DNA of 64,000 nt from Pelomonas sp966111775 (GTDB lineage Bacteria; Pseudomonadota; Gammaproteobacteria; Burkholderiales; Burkholderiaceae_C). A model generated the notes under the pieces. It searched no databases. It worked only from the letters and a program-made list of their open reading frames with translations, and was not told where the DNA came from. The stretch lies in NCBI GenBank assembly GCA_966111775.1, contig CBHWBD010000004.1, positions 4,194 to 68,193 on the forward strand. Direction: 5' to 3'. Made by a program: the position numbers and the translations under genes. Every line of letters begins with the position of its first letter. Position 1 is the first letter of the stretch. This document shows positions 53,397 through 62,822 of the stretch, piece after piece.

Positions 53397-54907
53397 GTCT
53401 CGGGGTCCTTGGCGGCGGCACAGTGGGCCGAGATGAACTCGGCATGGCTCGGCATCTGCGCCACGCAGCGCTGGATGACGGCTCGGGTGTCATCCAGATA
53501 GTCGTCGATTTCGCTTTCCGACAGTGCGTCGGCGAGCGGGTGGTGGCCGCGGGGCTGGATGCCCTGGCCATGCAGAACCTGCAGCCAGCCAACCTCGGAG
53601 AACAGCTCGTCGCCGTGGCGCACGATGCGGCCGCTGGCGCGCCAGAGATCGAGCTTGTCCTGCAGGGTGGCGGGCAGCTCCATGGTGCGGCAGTGGTTCC
53701 AGAAGGCGCTGTCGCTGCGTGTGGTCGCGTGATAGTGCAGGATCAGGAAGTCGCGGATGCGCTCGGTCTCGAAGTCGCTCTGGCGGTTGAACTCGGCGAT
53801 GTCGGCCGGGTTGAAGCCCCGGTCGGGGAAAAACTGGATCAGTCGTGCGATGGCCGACTGCACGAGATGGATGGACGTCGACTCCAGCGGTTCCATGAAG
53901 CCCGAGGACAGGCCGATGGCGATGACGTTGCGGTTCCAGACCTTGCGGCGCCGGCCGCTTTCGAAGCGCAGCACGCGCGGCTCCGCCAGGGACTTGCCGT
54001 CCAGGTTGCGCAACAGCAGGGCCGCGGCCTCGTCGTCGCCCATGGCCTGGCTGGCGTAGACATGGCCGTTGCCGGTGCGGTGCTGCAGGCCGATGCGCCA
54101 TTGCCAGCCCGCGGGGCGTGCAGTGGCGCGGGTGAAGGGCAGCAGATCAGACGCTGGCGCGCTGGGCACGACGACGGCGCGGTCGCAGGGCAGCCAGTGG
54201 TTCCAGTGTTCGTAGCCGGTCTTCAGGGTCTGCTCGATGAGCAGGCCGCGGAAGCCCGAACAGTCGATGAAGAGCTCGCCTTCGATCGCCGCGCCGCCGG
54301 CCAGGCGCACGCTGCGGACATGGCCGTTCTCGTGCAGCTGCGCGTCGAGTACGCGGCCCTCGCTGCGCTGCACGCCCAGGCCCTCGGCGTAGCGGCGCAG
54401 ATAGCGGGCATAGAGGCCGGCGTCGATATGGAAGGAGTGGACGATCTCGGCCAGCGGCGAGTGGCCGAGGCTGGCGTCGGCGCGCATGAAGCGGTGGGCG
54501 CGCGCCGCCGAGCCGTTGATGGAATGGGCCCACAGGTCCGGTGCCTTGCCGGACTGGTGCATGCGCAGCCAGTAGTGGTGGAAGGGCAGGATGCTGGAGC
54601 GATGGCCGATCTGGCCGAAGGCGTGCAGATAGCGGTCGCCGATTGCGCCCCAGTCACGGAACTCGATGCCGAGCTTGAACGTGGCCTGGGTCTCGCCCAT
54701 GAACTCGTTCTCGTCGATGCCGAGCAGCTGGTTGAACAGCCGGATCATCGGAATGGTCGATTCGCCGACGCCGACGGTGCCGATCTCCTCGGACTCGACG
54801 AGCTTGATCGCCACGCGGCCCCGCGTGACCTTGGCGAGTGCGGCGGCCGTCATCCACCCGGCCGTGCCACCGCCGACGATCACGACGGTGTTCAGGTTCT
54901 GTTGCAT
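53390..54907 (-). CDS. Tryptophan-halogenase-like flavoprotein in a sugar-uptake locus
   Basis: 505 residues, cytoplasmic. FAD-binding GGGTAGWMTAAAL at the N-terminus, the catalytic-type Lys78 in ATFKLGIEF and the Glu in SGFMEPLESTS are present as in flavin-dependent halogenases. The WxWxIP hallmark reads WQWRIG, with Gly for Pro. Such proteins recur in TonB-dependent carbohydrate loci of Caulobacter, Xanthomonas and Alteromonas relatives, where no halogenated product has been shown to my knowledge. It sits between the GH13 amylase and GH97 genes, all tightly spaced. A true halogenase would need a flavin reductase partner and there is none here. Its role in glucan use is unknown. Confidence 0.85.
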   Translation of the reverse strand: MQQNLNTVVIVGGGTAGWMTAAALAKVTRGRVAIKLVESEEIGTVGVGESTIPMIRLFNQLLGIDENEFMGETQATFKLGIEFRDWGAIGDRYLHAFGQIGHRSSILPFHHYWLRMHQSGKAPDLWAHSINGSAARAHRFMRADASLGHSPLAEIVHSFHIDAGLYARYLRRYAEGLGVQRSEGRVLDAQLHENGHVRSVRLAGGAAIEGELFIDCSGFRGLLIEQTLKTGYEHWNHWLPCDRAVVVPSAPASDLLPFTRATARPAGWQWRIGLQHRTGNGHVYASQAMGDDEAAALLLRNLDGKSLAEPRVLRFESGRRRKVWNRNVIAIGLSSGFMEPLESTSIHLVQSAIARLIQFFPDRGFNPADIAEFNRQSDFETERIRDFLILHYHATTRSDSAFWNHCRTMELPATLQDKLDLWRASGRIVRHGDELFSEVGWLQVLHGQGIQPRGHHPLADALSESEIDDYLDDTRAVIQRCVAQMPSHAEFISAHCAAAKDPETC

Positions 54908-54917
54908 GGAGGTCTCC

Positions 54918-56291
54918 TTACTGCACCAGGACGCGCCAGCCCCAGGCGGGCAGGCTCAGCGTGCTGCCGTCTTCCAGCCTGACTTCGGCGCCGCCGTTGA
55001 AGTCGAGATAGCGGCCGGCGGGGCGGCTGCCCTTCAGTGCGACCTCGACGGGCTGGGCCGACAGGTTGAAGACGGCGAGCACCTTGTCCTTGCCGTTACC
55101 GCGCACGAAGCTGAAGACCTGCCTGGGTGCGCTGTTGGCCACCGGCTCCATGACGGCGCCGTCTGCACCATTCCACAGCGCCGTGCTGCGCTTCTTCAGC
55201 GCGATGAGGCGGCGCAACAGTTCGCCCTGGGGCGCGTCCTTCCAGACGATGGGGTCGCGCTCGAAGAAGGCCAGGCGCCTGGCGTTGCCGGCTTCCTGGC
55301 CGTTGTAGATCAGCGGCAGGCCCTCGCTGATGAAGCTCAGCACCGTCACCGCGTCCACCGCGGCGCCGAAGATCTCGTGCTCGGTGCCTTCCCAGGCGTT
55401 CTTGTCGTGGTTGGTCGTGTAGAGCAGCCGGTAGGCCTGGCGCGGGAAGAACTTGCGGTTCCACGCGTAATAGGGATACAGCGAGGTCGCATCGGCGCGG
55501 CCCTCGGCGATCAGCTTCATGGCGTCCCACCAGCTCCAGGCATAGGTGGCGTCGAAGGCCCGGGCGTGAAGGTCACGGCTCTCCCACTCGGCCAGCAGGA
55601 AGACGGGCTTGATGGCGCGCAGCTCCTTGGCGGCCTGCTCCCAGAAGTCCAGCGGCGACAGGCCGGCCGCATCGACGCGGTAGCCGTCGACGCCGACGTC
55701 GCGCACCCAGTAGAGCAGGGCCTCGGTCATGTAGCGGCGCAGGGCCGGCTTGTCGTAGTCGAGGTCGATGATGTCGTCCCAGTCGTACCAGGGCGTGGGT
55801 GTGAACTGGCCCTGTTCGTTGCGGGCATACCAGTCGGGGTGCTGCTTCACGAGCACGCTGTCCCAGGCCGTGTGGTTGCCGACCCAGTCGAGGATGACCT
55901 TGAGGCCGAGGGAATGGGCGGCGGCGACAAAGCGCTTCAGGTCGGCCAGCGTGCCGAGCTCGGGGTTGACGGCGAGGTAGTCGCGCACGGCGTAGGGGCT
56001 GCCCAGAGCACCCTTGCGGTTCTTCTCGCCGATGGGGTGGATGGGCATCAGCCAGAGGATGTCGACGCCCAGGGCCTTGAGGCGCGGCAGCTGGGCCTCG
56101 GCGGCGCGGAAGGTCCCCTCCGGCGTGAACTGCCGGGTGTTGATCTGGTAGAGGGTCGCATTGCGCGCCCAGGCCGGGTGCTGGACGTGCACATAGGGCT
56201 TGGGTTGGTCGACGGCGAGGGGGGTGGCGAGCGCGGGCACGAAGGCCAGTGCAAGCAGCAGCTGCGCGAAGGCGCGGAGGGCGGTGGTCAC
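54918..56291 (-). CDS. GH13 alpha-amylase-type enzyme, exported
   Basis: 457 residues with a signal peptide of about 22 residues. GH13 regions are complete: region I DWVGNH (about 135-140), region II GYRVDAAGL with nucleophile Asp207, region III LLAEWES with acid/base Glu235, region IV YTTNHDKN with Asp296. The C-terminal beta domain closes with GWRVLVQ. It cleaves alpha-1,4-glucans or malto-oligosaccharides in the periplasm. The gene begins 64 bases after the TonB-dependent receptor gene, with a hairpin in between, and is followed by the halogenase-like gene after 10 bases. Neopullulanase- or maltogenic-amylase-like specificity is possible. Confidence 0.92.
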   Translation of the reverse strand: MTTALRAFAQLLLALAFVPALATPLAVDQPKPYVHVQHPAWARNATLYQINTRQFTPEGTFRAAEAQLPRLKALGVDILWLMPIHPIGEKNRKGALGSPYAVRDYLAVNPELGTLADLKRFVAAAHSLGLKVILDWVGNHTAWDSVLVKQHPDWYARNEQGQFTPTPWYDWDDIIDLDYDKPALRRYMTEALLYWVRDVGVDGYRVDAAGLSPLDFWEQAAKELRAIKPVFLLAEWESRDLHARAFDATYAWSWWDAMKLIAEGRADATSLYPYYAWNRKFFPRQAYRLLYTTNHDKNAWEGTEHEIFGAAVDAVTVLSFISEGLPLIYNGQEAGNARRLAFFERDPIVWKDAPQGELLRRLIALKKRSTALWNGADGAVMEPVANSAPRQVFSFVRGNGKDKVLAVFNLSAQPVEVALKGSRPAGRYLDFNGGAEVRLEDGSTLSLPAWGWRVLVQ

Positions 56292-56313
56292 GATATACAG
56301 AGCAGGAGAGGCC

Positions 56314-56339
56314 GCGCCCCAGCCGGGAGGCCAGGGCGC
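56314..56339 (-). terminator. Hairpin between receptor and amylase genes
   Basis: GCGCCCCAGCC (56314-56324) and GGCCAGGGCGC (56329-56339) pair at 9 of 11 positions around a 4-base loop. It lies 17 bases after the receptor stop. No T-tract follows, so it more likely protects the 3' end of receptor mRNA or causes partial termination, lowering expression of the enzymes downstream. Confidence 0.5.
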
Positions 56340-56355
56340 AGCGGAGCTGGGTCAA

Positions 56356-59184
56356 TCAGTAGCGGTAATTGAGGCCCAGTCGGTACGTCTTGCCGTAGAC
56401 CACCTTGTTGGTGATGACGTTGCGGTCCGTCGTGTACTCCTGGAAAGGCGTGTTGGTCATGTTGTGGCCCTGCAGCAGCACCGACAGACCCTTGAACCAA
56501 CCCTCCTGGATCTCATAGCCCACCTGGGCATCGACGATGGTCTCGCCCTTGATGAAGGTGAACTGCGAGTCGCTGCGGTAGTCCAGGATCTGGCCGATGA
56601 AGTCCGAGCGCTTGTGCGCGGCCCAGGCCAGCTGGAAGCCGTGCTTCTCGTAGTACAGGCGCAGCGTCGTCACGTTCTTGGACAGGCCCGGCAGGCCGAT
56701 CTCGCTGACCACATCCTTGAACACCGGGCCGTTCTGCGGCGACACGAAGCCACTGGTGGGCAGGCGGATCGAACTCGACGTGTAGGAGTGGTTCACCTGG
56801 GCGCCAAAGCCGTCGAGCCAGTCGAAGGCCATGCGGCCCGGCAGGTTGATGGCCAGTTCGAAGCCATGCATATTGCCGCCCTGGCCGTTCACCGGCTGGG
56901 TCAGGAAGCCGACGGTCGAACCCTTGTAGGGGCCATGGTCGGGCAGCGGCGTGTTGGCGCTGGTGTAAGGCTTGAAGTCGAAGTCGCGCGGCGCGTTGAT
57001 GACGTAGTTGTCCAGCTTCTTGAAGAAGCCGGCCAGGCTGATGTAGCCGTACTTGTCGAAGTACTTCTCGTAGGACAGGTCCAGTGCCTTGGCCGCGTAG
57101 GGCTTGAGCTTGGGGTTGCCGGCAAAACCCGTCAGCGCCGGCTGCAGGGCCGTCGCGTTCTGCACGCCGAAGTCGAGACTCGCCTTCATGTTGTCGAGGT
57201 TGGCGCGCGCCACCTGCTTGCCCGCGCCCAGGCGCAGCAGCTGCTGGTTGCCGAGCTCGAAGGTCAGGTTCAGCGACGGCAGCAGGTGGTTGTAGCTGGT
57301 GCCGTCGGTGCGCACGACGTAGGGGCAGGTGTCCACCGTGATGCCCGTGCACTTGGCCAGGTCCACCTGGTTGCCGCTGGCGTTCTGGTCGGTGTGCACC
57401 AGCTGCAGGCCGATGTTGCCGCTGTAGGGCAGGCTGCCGAGATCGCCGCTCAGGTCGGCCTGGGCGTAGGCCGTGGCCACCTTCTCGCCCACCGTCCAGT
57501 TGCGCGACAGCACGGTGGCGTCGACCCAGCGGTTGATGGCGTAGATGCTGCCCAGCGAGCCGGTCGGGTCCCAGGACGCGACCTCGATGCCCGAGGCGCC
57601 GGCGATGGCCGTGGCGCTGCCGGGGATCTTGGCGCTGGCAAAACCGTCGCTGCTGTTCAGGATGGACAGGCGGCCTTCGTCGCCGGTGCGGGCCTTGTCG
57701 CGCTTGTTGAGGTTGATGCCGAACTTGGTGCCGACGATGGGGCCCCATTCCAGGTCGCGGTGGGCCGTCAGGCGCACGCTGGTCAGGGTGTCGGCTATGG
57801 TGGGCAGGGAGGCGTAGCCGGCCTGCGGCGTGGCGGGGCCACCGCCCCAGCCGTCGACGTCGGTCAGCACGGCGAAGTTGCGGTCGGCGAAGTTGCCGCT
57901 GGTCGTGTACTTCACGTCGGCGAAATTGCTGCCGTTGAAGCCCGTCCAGCTGATGCTGGCGAGCTGGGAAGCAGGCGTGTTGCCCGGCTGGCCGGCCGTC
58001 GTCTCGAAGTTGCTCATGTTCTTGACGCCGTGGGAGCGCGACAGGTCGGCCTCCCAGCGCCAGTCACCGGTCTTGAGCTCGCTGTTCACGCCCAGGGCCA
58101 GCAGGCGGTCCTTGTTCGAGAACATGTGGTTGCGCACCACGCCCTTGTAGTTGCTCATCGTGCCGCTGGTGGCGACGCCGTTGGCGATGGTGGCGTTGCT
58201 GAGCGCGCCGTTGGGGTCGTAGACGCCCGCGCCGAAGGCGATGGCGCCCTCCAGGCCGGTCTGCTTGGTCTTCTCGGTGCCGGCGCCGTAGAAGATGTCG
58301 GCCGAGGTCTTGAACTCGCTGCTGGGCTTGTACTGCAGCGTCAGCGTGGCGCCGTCGCGCGTGCTCTGGCGGCGCTGGGTCTCGTGCTTGAAGCCGCCGG
58401 GCACGGCCACCTGCTGGCCGTTGTAGTCGACCTGCGGCGCCCAGCCGCCCCAGCTGTCGAAGCGCTGCTCGCCGCCGTTGTCCTCGCGGGCACGGCTCAG
58501 GGCCACGGCCACGCCCAGGGTCTTGTTGGCGAACTGGTCCACATAGACCAGGCTGGTGCGGTGGCCCGAGCCGACCTCGACGCCGGAGCCCTCGCCGATG
58601 CGCTCCTTGCGCACATTGGCGGCGAAGGTGCGCTTGCCGTAGTCCAGCGGGCGGATGGTTCGCATGTCCACGGTGGCCGACAGGCCCTGGCCCACCAGGC
58701 CGGCGTCGGGCGTCTTGTAGATCAGGATGCTGCTCAGCAGCTCGGCGGGGAAGAGGTCGAACTCGGGGCTGCGGGCGTCGCTGGTGGAGGCCACTTCGCG
58801 GCCGTTGAACAGCGAGCCGCCGAAGGCCGGCGCCATGCCGCGCACGCTGACGCCGGCGGCCTTGCCGTTGACCTTGCTGCGCTGCACGGCGATGCCGCTG
58901 ACGCGACCGAGGGATTCGGCCACCGTCACGTCGGGCAGCTTGCCGATGTCTTCGGCATTGATGGCCTCGACGATGGACGAGTTGTTGCGCTTGGTGGCGA
59001 TGGAGTCTTCGACGCTCTTGCGGATGCCGGTGACGACGACGGTGTCCAGCGACTCGGCGGCCGGCGCGGTCTGGGCCTGGGCGGCGCCCGCGAGCAGCAG
59101 GGCGCAGGCCTGGGCGATGGGAAGGATGTGGAGCCCGCGCGCTTGCGGCTGGCGCGGCGCTCGTGCGGCTGGCAGATGAGCCAT
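56356..59184 (-). CDS. TonB-dependent outer-membrane receptor, probable maltodextrin uptake
   Basis: 942 residues from the ATG at 59184. Signal peptide up to AQAQ (about 37), TonB-box region ESLDTVVVTGIRKS, plug (SIVEAINAEDIGKLPDVTVA, then ESLGRVSGIAVQRS, VSVRGMAPAFGGSLFNGREV) and a barrel ending in YRLGLNYRY. GKLPDVTVAESLGRVSG places it in the carbohydrate-type receptor group. It heads the alpha-glucan operon (GH13, halogenase-like, GH97, MFS, RpiR), so maltodextrin is the expected ligand. The 291-base gap upstream, shared with a divergent two-component system, shows only weak promoter-like elements (TTCAGC with TATAGG after 17 bases on the minus strand) and no clear operator. Confidence 0.9.
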   Translation of the reverse strand: MAHLPAARAPRQPQARGLHILPIAQACALLLAGAAQAQTAPAAESLDTVVVTGIRKSVEDSIATKRNNSSIVEAINAEDIGKLPDVTVAESLGRVSGIAVQRSKVNGKAAGVSVRGMAPAFGGSLFNGREVASTSDARSPEFDLFPAELLSSILIYKTPDAGLVGQGLSATVDMRTIRPLDYGKRTFAANVRKERIGEGSGVEVGSGHRTSLVYVDQFANKTLGVAVALSRAREDNGGEQRFDSWGGWAPQVDYNGQQVAVPGGFKHETQRRQSTRDGATLTLQYKPSSEFKTSADIFYGAGTEKTKQTGLEGAIAFGAGVYDPNGALSNATIANGVATSGTMSNYKGVVRNHMFSNKDRLLALGVNSELKTGDWRWEADLSRSHGVKNMSNFETTAGQPGNTPASQLASISWTGFNGSNFADVKYTTSGNFADRNFAVLTDVDGWGGGPATPQAGYASLPTIADTLTSVRLTAHRDLEWGPIVGTKFGINLNKRDKARTGDEGRLSILNSSDGFASAKIPGSATAIAGASGIEVASWDPTGSLGSIYAINRWVDATVLSRNWTVGEKVATAYAQADLSGDLGSLPYSGNIGLQLVHTDQNASGNQVDLAKCTGITVDTCPYVVRTDGTSYNHLLPSLNLTFELGNQQLLRLGAGKQVARANLDNMKASLDFGVQNATALQPALTGFAGNPKLKPYAAKALDLSYEKYFDKYGYISLAGFFKKLDNYVINAPRDFDFKPYTSANTPLPDHGPYKGSTVGFLTQPVNGQGGNMHGFELAINLPGRMAFDWLDGFGAQVNHSYTSSSIRLPTSGFVSPQNGPVFKDVVSEIGLPGLSKNVTTLRLYYEKHGFQLAWAAHKRSDFIGQILDYRSDSQFTFIKGETIVDAQVGYEIQEGWFKGLSVLLQGHNMTNTPFQEYTTDRNVITNKVVYGKTYRLGLNYRY

Positions 59185-59475
59185 GGTTTGCCTCTCGTAT
59201 GTTGTAGTGATCGGGTCCGGTTCTGCACGCGGCAACCGGGTCGCGAGTCCGGTTGTGTTGAGCGAACGGCCGCGATGCTCCGGTTTGGCTGCAGGCCGCG
59301 CAATCCGGAGCGTGAGCCGCTGAAGCTGGCCTATAGACAACTTTCGAACGAGGCTGAAGAAATCCTGAAGATTCCTGTTTTCCCCTTTATCCATCGGGGT
59401 TGCTGACGAATTCCGGGTTGCAGTTCGCGTTTCGCCCAAGCCACATTCAGGGCATGCGCCGCTAGACTTCTCCGC

Positions 59476-60141
59476 GTGAAGATCTATCTGATCGAGGACG
59501 ACCTGAACATCGGCCAGGCCCTGCTGACCGTGTTCAAGGACGAGGGCCATGAGGTCGTCTGGGTGCGCATGGCGAACGACGCCGTCGAGCGGCTGCAGGC
59601 CGAGGATTTCGACGCGGTGCTGCTCGACCTGGGCCTGCCCGATGGCGACGGCAACGAGCTGCTCAAGCGCCTGCGCGCGGCCGGCCTGACGGTGCCCGTC
59701 CTCATCATCACGGCCCGCGACGGCCTGCAGGATCGCTTGAAGGGCTTCGACAACGGCGCCGACGACTACCTCATCAAGCCCTTCGAAATCCCCGAGCTGC
59801 TGGTGCGCCTGCGCGCCATCCTGCGCCGCAGCGGCGCCCACGGCGAGGCGGAGGCGCTGTGGAACTTCGGCAACCTGGCGCTGGAAGAGAAGCGCATGCG
59901 CGTGACGCTGGACGGCGCGGCCATCACGCTGTCCAAGACCGAATACGCGCTGCTGCTGACCTTGATGAAGCAGAGCGACCGCGTGCTGACCCGCGCCGAA
60001 CTGGAGCGCCGCGTGCTGCCCTTCAGCGATGGCGCGACGCTGGACGTGCACATCTCCAATCTGCGCAAGAAGATCGGCGACGGCCACATCCGCACCGTGC
60101 GTGGCGTCGGCTACATGATGCAGAGCGGCCGTGCAGCCTGA
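59476..60141 (+). CDS. OmpR-family response regulator (QseB/PmrA-like)
   Basis: 221 residues, starting with GTG at 59476. Receiver domain with acidic pocket EDD, phospho-acceptor Asp51 in AVLLDLGLPDGDG, and LIKPF; then a winged-helix DNA-binding domain (about 130-215) with VTLDGAAITLSKTEYALLLTL and the recognition segment LDVHISNLRKKIG. Its 3' end overlaps the kinase start by 11 bases, so the two are a pair. It is divergent from the maltodextrin receptor gene and could regulate it, although QseB-type systems more often sense metals, pH or antimicrobial peptides. Confidence 0.92.
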   Translation: MKIYLIEDDLNIGQALLTVFKDEGHEVVWVRMANDAVERLQAEDFDAVLLDLGLPDGDGNELLKRLRAAGLTVPVLIITARDGLQDRLKGFDNGADDYLIKPFEIPELLVRLRAILRRSGAHGEAEALWNFGNLALEEKRMRVTLDGAAITLSKTEYALLLTLMKQSDRVLTRAELERRVLPFSDGATLDVHISNLRKKIGDGHIRTVRGVGYMMQSGRAA

Positions 60142-61483
60142 ACAGTCGTCGCTGTTCCGGCGCCTGCTGCTCGGCTTCAGCGCCGTCACCCTCTTCGTCG
60201 CCCTGGGCGGCTTTCTCTACGTGGCCTGGGAGGCTCGCGAGACCCAGCGCTCGCGTACCGCCAGCGAGAACTCGGCCCACACGCGCGAGCTGCTGCTGCA
60301 TCTGGCCGACATCGGCGACCAGCCCCAGCGACTGCGCCGGTCCGCTGAGGCGCTGGAAGCCGTGCGTGCCGAGATGTTCCGCCAGCTCGACTACCACTCC
60401 CAGGTGCGCGTGCGCGTCTGGCAGCACGGCGAGCTGGTCTACAACTCCCGGCCAGCCCTGCCCGATGTCCTGCCTCTGCCCGGCAGCGAGCACGAGGGCA
60501 ATGCCTGGGTGCAGGCAGTGGAGAAGGATGCGGCCAGCGGCCTGGTGGTGGAGCGCAGCCACGAGGTGGACGACCGCTGGATGCTGAGCTTCTCGGGCGT
60601 CAGCTTCCTGCTGCGCTCTTCCATCTTCAGCCTGCCCCTGCTGCTGCTGCCGGCCTGGTTCATCATCGGCATGGGCCTGAAGCCGCTGCGCGCCTTCGCC
60701 TCGGTCATCGAGAACCGCTCGGCCCAGGACCTGACACCGCTGCCCGACTCCACCTACCGCGAGCTGTCGCCGCTGGTGACGGCCATCAACCACCTGATGG
60801 CGCGCTTGAGGCGGCGCATCGAGCATGAGCATGAGTTCCTGTCCGACGCCGCCCACGAGCTGAAGACGCCGCTGGCGGCCATCCAGATCAACGCCCATCT
60901 GCTGCAGTCGCCCAACGGCGATGCGCAGCGCCATGCCGAGGTCAGTGCCGGGCTGCGCGATGGCGTGGCGCGGGCCAATCACCTGGTGCAGCAGCTGCTG
61001 TCGCTGGAGCGGGCGCGTTCGGATGCGGACGAAGCCCTGCCGACACTGTCGCTGGAGACCCTGGTGCGCGACCGTCTGGCCGCTGCAGCGCCGCTGGCCG
61101 TGCAGCGCGGCATCGACATCGACTTCCATGCCGATTCGCCCTGCGAGCGGCCCCTGCACCAGGAGACGGTCTGGGCCCTGGTGGACAACCTGATCAGCAA
61201 CGCCATCAAGTACTCGCCCGAGAACGGCCGCATCGCGGTGCGCCTGTCCGACCGGCCGGGTGGCGGCTGCGCCTTGAGCTTCAGCGACCAGGGCCCCGGC
61301 ATCGCCGAGGCCCTGCGCCAGCGCGTCTTCGAACGCTTCTACCGCATCCCCGGCCAGGCCCAGAGCGGCAGCGGCCTGGGGCTGGCGATTGCGGAGCGGG
61401 CCGCGGCGCGCAATGGCGCCGGCATCCGGCTGGATGCCGGGCCCGAGGGCCGCGGCCTCTTGGTCACCGTGGAGTTCGTTTAG
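60131..61483 (+). CDS. Sensor histidine kinase (QseC-like)
   Basis: 450 residues, GTG start at 60131 inside the response-regulator gene. TM1 (about 12-33), periplasmic domain (about 34-160), TM2 (about 165-185, SSIFSLPLLLLPAWFIIGM), a short HAMP-like linker, HisKA with the H-box FLSDAAHELKTPLAAIQ, and an ATPase domain with DNLISNAIKYSPENG, DQGPGI and GSGLGLAI. The periplasmic region has no motif that identifies the ligand. Its end overlaps the convergent MFS gene by 20 bases. Confidence 0.92.
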   Translation: MQPEQSSLFRRLLLGFSAVTLFVALGGFLYVAWEARETQRSRTASENSAHTRELLLHLADIGDQPQRLRRSAEALEAVRAEMFRQLDYHSQVRVRVWQHGELVYNSRPALPDVLPLPGSEHEGNAWVQAVEKDAASGLVVERSHEVDDRWMLSFSGVSFLLRSSIFSLPLLLLPAWFIIGMGLKPLRAFASVIENRSAQDLTPLPDSTYRELSPLVTAINHLMARLRRRIEHEHEFLSDAAHELKTPLAAIQINAHLLQSPNGDAQRHAEVSAGLRDGVARANHLVQQLLSLERARSDADEALPTLSLETLVRDRLAAAAPLAVQRGIDIDFHADSPCERPLHQETVWALVDNLISNAIKYSPENGRIAVRLSDRPGGGCALSFSDQGPGIAEALRQRVFERFYRIPGQAQSGSGLGLAIAERAAARNGAGIRLDAGPEGRGLLVTVEFV

Positions 61484-62717
61484 GCGCGTTCTTCTGCAGG
61501 AACCAGAGCAGCACGCAGACGATCAGCGTCGTGCCGATCAGCACATTGCCCACCCAGGGAAAGTGCTCCAGCTTGCCGTCGGCGGCGATAGTGACGATAT
61601 GACCCGACACCAGGGCCGCCAGGCCGCCGGCCAGTTGCTGCAGGGCCGCGTTGATGGCCGTGAAGGCGCCGCGCTGCTCGGGCGCCGGAATGCCGGTGAC
61701 GACGACCTGCCAGGGCACCATGCGCGAGAAGATGCCGGCGAACAGGATGACGTTGACGACGACCAGCGTCGCCAGCGACGAGGGACCCAGCCGTGTGTAG
61801 ATGGCCACCATGGCGATGGTGATGGCGCTGCCCGTGAAGAAGATCGGCAGTGGGCTGAAGCGGTCGACGAGGCGGCCCACCGTGGGCGCGACGAACATGG
61901 TGCTGATGCCCGTCACGAGGTAGACGATGGGCAGATGCTTCAGGTCGATGCCGACGTTGTTGACCGAGAAGGCGCTGGCGAACGGCATGATCATGAAGCC
62001 GCCCGTCGTCAGCAGGGCCGTGATCAGGAAGGCGTGCAGATGGCGCTTCACGGCGACGGTGTGCCAGAGGTGGGCGAAGGCGCTGCGGTCGGTCTGCAGC
62101 TTGAGGTGGGCGTCCACCGGCTTCATGCGCCAGGCGATCAGCAGGCCGCCGATGGCGCCAAAGGCCACCAGGGCCATGAAGGGTGCATGCCAGTCCCAGT
62201 GCGTCGCCAGATACAGGCCGAAGGGCAGGCCCAGCACCTGGCTGGCCGCGAAGCCGCCCTGCAACAGGCCCATGACGCGGCCGCGCAGAGCCGGCTCGAA
62301 CAGGTCGGCCGCGATGGCCATGACGATGGAGCCGATGACACCGCCGAACAGGCCGGTCACGATGCGCGCCATCAGCAGCGACTCGAAGCTGGTGGCCAGG
62401 CCGCACCACAGCGTGCCGAGCAGGAAGCCGGCATAGAAGAACAACAGCAGCCGCTTGCGGTCGAAGCGGTCGGCGAAGCCGGCGGTCAGCACGCCGGAGA
62501 TGCCGGCGCTGAAGGCATAGGCCGAGACGACGAGGCCGAACTGCTGGGCCGTCATCGACATCGCCGGCATGATCATGGCGCCCAGCGGCGACATGATCAT
62601 GAAGTCCAGGATGACGGCGAACTGCAGCAGCGTCAGCAGGCCGGTGGCGAAGCGCTGGTAGGGCGTGAAGCTGGGCGGCGGCGCGGCAGAGGCGCCGGCA
62701 GTGGTGGCTTGGGGCAT
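61464..62717 (-). CDS. MFS transporter, probable exporter controlled by MarR
   Basis: 417 residues from the ATG at 62717, 12 transmembrane segments, drug:proton-antiporter-like family. GFADRFDRKRLLLFFYAGF after segment 2 is the MFS A-motif, and GLLQGGFAASQVLGLPFGLY is the segment-5 C-motif typical of exporters, unlike the other carriers in this window. A divergent MarR gene and two operators directly on its promoter predict induction by a toxic or aromatic compound, which it would export. The substrate is not known. Confidence 0.87.
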   Translation of the reverse strand: MPQATTAGASAAPPPSFTPYQRFATGLLTLLQFAVILDFMIMSPLGAMIMPAMSMTAQQFGLVVSAYAFSAGISGVLTAGFADRFDRKRLLLFFYAGFLLGTLWCGLATSFESLLMARIVTGLFGGVIGSIVMAIAADLFEPALRGRVMGLLQGGFAASQVLGLPFGLYLATHWDWHAPFMALVAFGAIGGLLIAWRMKPVDAHLKLQTDRSAFAHLWHTVAVKRHLHAFLITALLTTGGFMIMPFASAFSVNNVGIDLKHLPIVYLVTGISTMFVAPTVGRLVDRFSPLPIFFTGSAITIAMVAIYTRLGPSSLATLVVVNVILFAGIFSRMVPWQVVVTGIPAPEQRGAFTAINAALQQLAGGLAALVSGHIVTIAADGKLEHFPWVGNVLIGTTLIVCVLLWFLQKNAPKRTPR

Positions 62718-62806
62718 GGAAATGTCCGGTGGCAGGTGCGGTCGCGAGGCGGGCACCAGTGTCGTCAGGGGGGATGCCCAGGCATGGCAGCAGGCCGGGC
62801 GGATTT

Positions 62807-62822
62807 GAATAGGTTCCTATTC
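62807..62822. promoter_or_regulatory. MarR operator 1, GAATAGGTTCCTATTC
   Basis: Perfect inverted repeat with 7-bp arms and a 2-bp centre. It begins directly downstream of the MFS -10 box on the minus strand and covers the predicted transcription start. Confidence 0.8.

Noticed and set aside
53390..54907. Secondary-metabolite (halogenated product) gene cluster
   Set aside because: No synthase, carrier protein or flavin reductase genes adjoin; every neighbour is a glucan-use gene.
53423..59406. Several long plus-strand frames opposite the halogenase, GH13 and receptor genes
   Set aside because: Same mirror effect of third-position GC; no recognisable domains and no ribosome-binding sites.
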